A stretch of DNA of 6,946 nt, taken from the NCBI GenBank assembly GCA_008671285.1, contig RPYR01000193.1:1-6946 (forward strand), in the 5' to 3' direction. Below, in pieces: positions 5,060-6,946 of this stretch. A program made the translations under genes and the position numbers. Origin of the DNA: Collinsella aerofaciens (lineage in GTDB: Bacteria; Actinomycetota; Coriobacteriia; Coriobacteriales; Coriobacteriaceae). Numbering within the stretch: the first letter of the stretch is position 1; each line of letters starts with the position of its first letter. Under the pieces are notes generated by a model. That model searched no databases. It was not told where the DNA came from and was given only the letters and a program-made list of their open reading frames with translations.

Positions 5060-5644
5060 ATGGATATCAAGGTTTCTGGACGCAAGACGACGGTAACCGA
5101 TGCTCTGCGTGCGCATGTGGATGAGAAGATCGGCGAGGCGCTCAAGGTTTTCGATATCGAGCCCATGACGGTCGACGTTGTACTTCGCTATGAGAAGAAC
5201 CCCTCGAACCCCAACCCGGCAATCGTCGAGGTTACGGTTCGTGCCCGCGGTTCGGTGATTCGCGTTGCCGAGCACGGTGCGGATATGTACGCCGCCATCG
5301 ACCTCTCCGCCGATAAGGTCACCCGCCAGCTGCGCAAGTTCAAGACCAAGGTCGTGGACAACCGCCAGGGCGGTGCCAGCGCAGCGGATGTCGCGCCGGT
5401 CGAGCGCGTCGAGGATCTGGCCGACCTGCTGCTGCCCGAGGAGGAGGACGACCTGCTCGTCCGCGAGAAGGTTATTGACGTCACCCCGATGACCGAGGAA
5501 CAGGCGCTGGTGCAGACCGATCTGCTGGGTCACGACTTCTACGTGTTTGAGAACGCGACGACCGGTCTCATCAATGTGGTGTATCACCGTAAGAATGGTG
5601 GATATGGCATCATCAAGCCCCGCATCGAAACACTTGACGAGTAA
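5060..5644 (+). CDS. hpf: Long-form ribosome hibernation promoting factor (HPF/RaiA family)
   Basis: This is a 194-residue cytoplasmic protein. The N-terminal S30AE domain (about 1-105) starts MDIKVSGRKTTVTDALRAHVDEKIGEAL and includes the typical AIDLSADKVTRQLRKFKTK helix. A charged linker follows (about 106-135, with an acidic EEEDD run). The C-terminal dimerisation domain (about 136-194) carries KVIDVTPMTEEQALVQTDLLGHDFYVFEN and the typical YHRKNGGYGIIKPRIE end. In this family the N-terminal domain occupies the small-subunit decoding region and the C-terminal domain joins two 70S ribosomes into inactive 100S particles during stationary phase or starvation. Start ATG 5060 is supported by the SD GGAG at 5050-5053 and by family length. 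It has terminators on both sides, so it is probably monocistronic. It is not next to secA, a frequent neighbour in Firmicutes. Confidence 0.96.
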   Translation: MDIKVSGRKTTVTDALRAHVDEKIGEALKVFDIEPMTVDVVLRYEKNPSNPNPAIVEVTVRARGSVIRVAEHGADMYAAIDLSADKVTRQLRKFKTKVVDNRQGGASAADVAPVERVEDLADLLLPEEEDDLLVREKVIDVTPMTEEQALVQTDLLGHDFYVFENATTGLINVVYHRKNGGYGIIKPRIETLDE

Positions 5645-5648
5645 AATA

Positions 5649-5670
5649 CGTTAACTTGCATGAGTTAACG
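5649..5670. repeat. Perfect hairpin/dyad just after hpf
   Basis: CGTTAACT (5649-5656) and AGTTAACG (5663-5670) form a perfect 8-bp stem around TGCATG. It begins four bases after the hpf stop codon and immediately precedes the terminator stem. It is a possible 3'-end stabiliser or a protein-binding dyad. Confidence 0.4.
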
Positions 5671-5673
5671 GTT

Positions 5674-5705
5674 GGCGGCCATCCCATGCGGGTGGCCGCC
5701 TTTTT
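5674..5705 (+). terminator. Intrinsic terminator of hpf
   Basis: GGCGGCCA (5674-5681) pairs perfectly with TGGCCGCC (5693-5700). CCC/GGG adds pairs above a one-base offset, and ATGC is the loop. TTTTT (5701-5705) follows at once. Confidence 0.93.
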
Positions 5706-5723
5706 ACGTAAGGAGTCGCTTTG

Positions 5724-6677
5724 ATGGACAAGGCCGCATCCGCCGGTCATTCGAACCGTTGCCGCATCGTCGTCGATACCTGCTGCGACTTTAGCCCCGA
5801 GGTCGCCGCGAACCTCGATGTCGATATCCTGGGTTTTCCCTTTATTATCGATGGCGAGGAGCGCACAGACGACATCTGGTCGAGCATGAGCCCTAAGGAG
5901 TTCTACGACCGCATGCGCGCTGGTGCCCGCGTGTCCACCTCGGCTGTGTCGCTCGGTCGCTATATCGAGTTCTTTACCGAGTGCGCCAAAGAGGGTACGC
6001 CCACGGTCTACCTGTGCTTTACCTCGGCGCTGTCGTCGAGCTATAACTCCGCGTGCCAGGCGGCAGATGCCGTGCGCGCCGAGTATCCCAACTTTGAGCT
6101 CTACGTGGTCGACAACGCTCTGCCCTGCGCGACCGGCGCGCTCTTGGCGCTCGAGGCCGTGCGCCAGCGTTCGGCGGGACTGACCGCCAAACAGCTGGTC
6201 GATTGGGCAAACGAGGCAAAAACCTACGTGCACGGCTACTTTACGCTCGAGAGCTTCGACGCACTGGCTGCCGGCGGCCGCATTCCTCCCGCGGCGGCGC
6301 AGCTCACGGCAAAGCTCGACGTCAAGCCCGAGCTATCCTACGACCTGGCCGGCTCGCTGTCGCTGATCGGCGTCAACCGCGGCCGCAAGAAGGCGCTCAA
6401 GTCCATCCTCAAGTCGTTCCGCGAGAACTACGTGCCCGATCGCACCATGCCCATCGCCATCATGACGGCCGATGCCGAAAAGGATGGTGACTGGCTCGAA
6501 GCCGCCATCCGCAAGGAGGAGGGTTGCGCCGACGTCACGATCATTCGCGGCTCCGTGGGTCCCACCATCGGCTCGCACGTGGGCCCCGGCATGGTGGGCT
6601 GCGCGTTTTGGGGTAAGAACCGCGCCGACAAGGCGTCGCTTTCCGACCGTATCGCCCGCCGCGTGCGCGGTCAGTAG
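5724..6677 (+). CDS. DegV family (fatty-acid-binding) protein
   Basis: This 317-residue cytoplasmic protein has the full DegV motif series. It starts with VVDTCCDFSPEV (family DSTxDL), followed by RVSTSAVSLGRYIEFF (TSxPS loop), YLCFTSALSSSYNSA (SSxLSGTY) and VVDNALPCATGALLALEAV. Next come YFTLESFDALAAGGRIPPAAAQLTAKLDVKPEL (the LxxGGRI...KP core) and a C-terminal GPTIGSHVGPGMVGCAFWG (G..IG.H.GPG). Members bind a single fatty acid in a buried pocket; in Firmicutes the related FakB proteins present it to the kinase FakA for phospholipid synthesis. No fakA is seen here, so the exact role is open. ATG 5724 is chosen over TTG 5721 because AAGGAG (5710-5715) is eight bases away. The gene directly follows the hpf terminator, and no separate promoter was recognised in the 18-bp gap. 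Confidence 0.93.
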   Translation: MDKAASAGHSNRCRIVVDTCCDFSPEVAANLDVDILGFPFIIDGEERTDDIWSSMSPKEFYDRMRAGARVSTSAVSLGRYIEFFTECAKEGTPTVYLCFTSALSSSYNSACQAADAVRAEYPNFELYVVDNALPCATGALLALEAVRQRSAGLTAKQLVDWANEAKTYVHGYFTLESFDALAAGGRIPPAAAQLTAKLDVKPELSYDLAGSLSLIGVNRGRKKALKSILKSFRENYVPDRTMPIAIMTADAEKDGDWLEAAIRKEEGCADVTIIRGSVGPTIGSHVGPGMVGCAFWGKNRADKASLSDRIARRVRGQ

Positions 6678-6775
6678 GCAAGCGCTGCGTCCGTAATCGC
6701 CCTCGACTCACAGCCCAAACGCTGGCACCGAGTATTCAACCTGGTAACAACACCCAACCCAAAAGGAAAGGTTTC

Positions 6776-6946
6776 ATGGCAAACAAGCTCTCCGTCGCAT
6801 TCATTGGCACCGGAATCATGGGTGCCCCCATCGCCGGCCACATTCTGGACGCCGGCTATCCCGTCACGGTCAACAACCGCACCAAGTCCAAGGCGGCGGC
6901 GCTTATCGAGCGCGGCGCCGTCTGGGCAGATACGCCGGCCGATGCC
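6776..6946 (+). CDS. N-terminal fragment of a beta-hydroxyacid dehydrogenase (3-hydroxyisobutyrate / tartronate semialdehyde reductase family), runs off the window
   Basis: The first 57 residues are present. VAFIGTGIMGAPIAGHILDAGY holds the Rossmann dinucleotide-binding motif G11-T12-G13-I14-M15-G16 of the 6-phosphogluconate dehydrogenase-like NAD-binding domain. It is followed by VTVNNRTKSKAAALIERGAVWADTPADA, which matches the usual second strand of the family. The N34-R35-T36 after that strand is often associated with NADP(H) use, but the specificity cannot be decided from this fragment. The start ATG has a good SD (AAAAGGAAAGG, 6761-6771). The 98-bp gap after degV shows neither a T-tract terminator nor a clear promoter, so co-transcription is possible. 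The substrate-binding C-terminal domain lies beyond the window. Confidence 0.88.
   Translation, partial: MANKLSVAFIGTGIMGAPIAGHILDAGYPVTVNNRTKSKAAALIERGAVWADTPADA

Noticed and set aside
4877..5587. 236-residue minus-strand ORF opposite hpf
   Set aside because: hpf on the + strand is unmistakable. The antisense frame is open because of codon bias and has no independent support.
6678..6775. Promoter or terminator between degV and the dehydrogenase gene
   Set aside because: TATTCA at 6733-6738 has no suitably spaced -35 partner, and no stable stem with a T-tract is present.

Overview
The window is a high-GC bacterial chromosome segment with every supported gene on the + strand. Codon choice, the Arg/Ala-rich proteins and the gene families together suggest a gut actinobacterium of the class Coriobacteriia, most likely Collinsella or a close relative. 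That placement is inferred from style and gene content; no 16S rRNA gene or other marker is present.

Layout. (1) 1-969: the 3' end of a gene whose product ends in what looks like the last strands of a PSP1/RicT-type domain, then a cysteine cluster and a long disordered arginine-rich tail. (2) 1030-1878: comF, a ComF/phosphoribosyltransferase-like competence protein. Its ribosome binding site lies inside a strong hairpin. (3) 1890-2999: an uncharacterised protein, translationally coupled to comF, with a C-terminal DUF559/Vsr-like nuclease-type motif set. (4) 3000-3341: a non-coding stretch holding a 227-bp element bounded by two near-identical 52-bp inverted repeats, followed by two very GC-rich hairpins. 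(5) 3372-3731: a promoter with a perfect TATAAT, then about 324 nt that look like a structured RNA closed by a helix between its two ends. (6) 3750-4742: an orphan solute-binding lipoprotein with no permease or ATPase beside it, followed by a clear terminator. (7) 5060-5644: hpf, the long-form hibernation promoting factor, with its own terminator. (8) 5724-6677: a DegV-family fatty-acid-binding protein. (9) 6776-end: the N-terminus of an NAD(P)-binding beta-hydroxyacid dehydrogenase.

How they fit together. The comF ... hpf order resembles the comF-hpf neighbourhood known in Firmicutes. Here an accessory gene, a repeat element, a candidate RNA and a lipoprotein gene lie between the two. The strongest hunting result is the 3408-3731 RNA candidate. 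It starts at the predicted transcription start, its ends pair with each other, and it contains several local hairpins including a cUACGg tetraloop. An open reading frame runs through it, so automatic annotation could easily mistake it for a long N-terminal extension of the lipoprotein. Its position near comF and hpf makes the known raiA-motif RNA class a reasonable but untested hypothesis.
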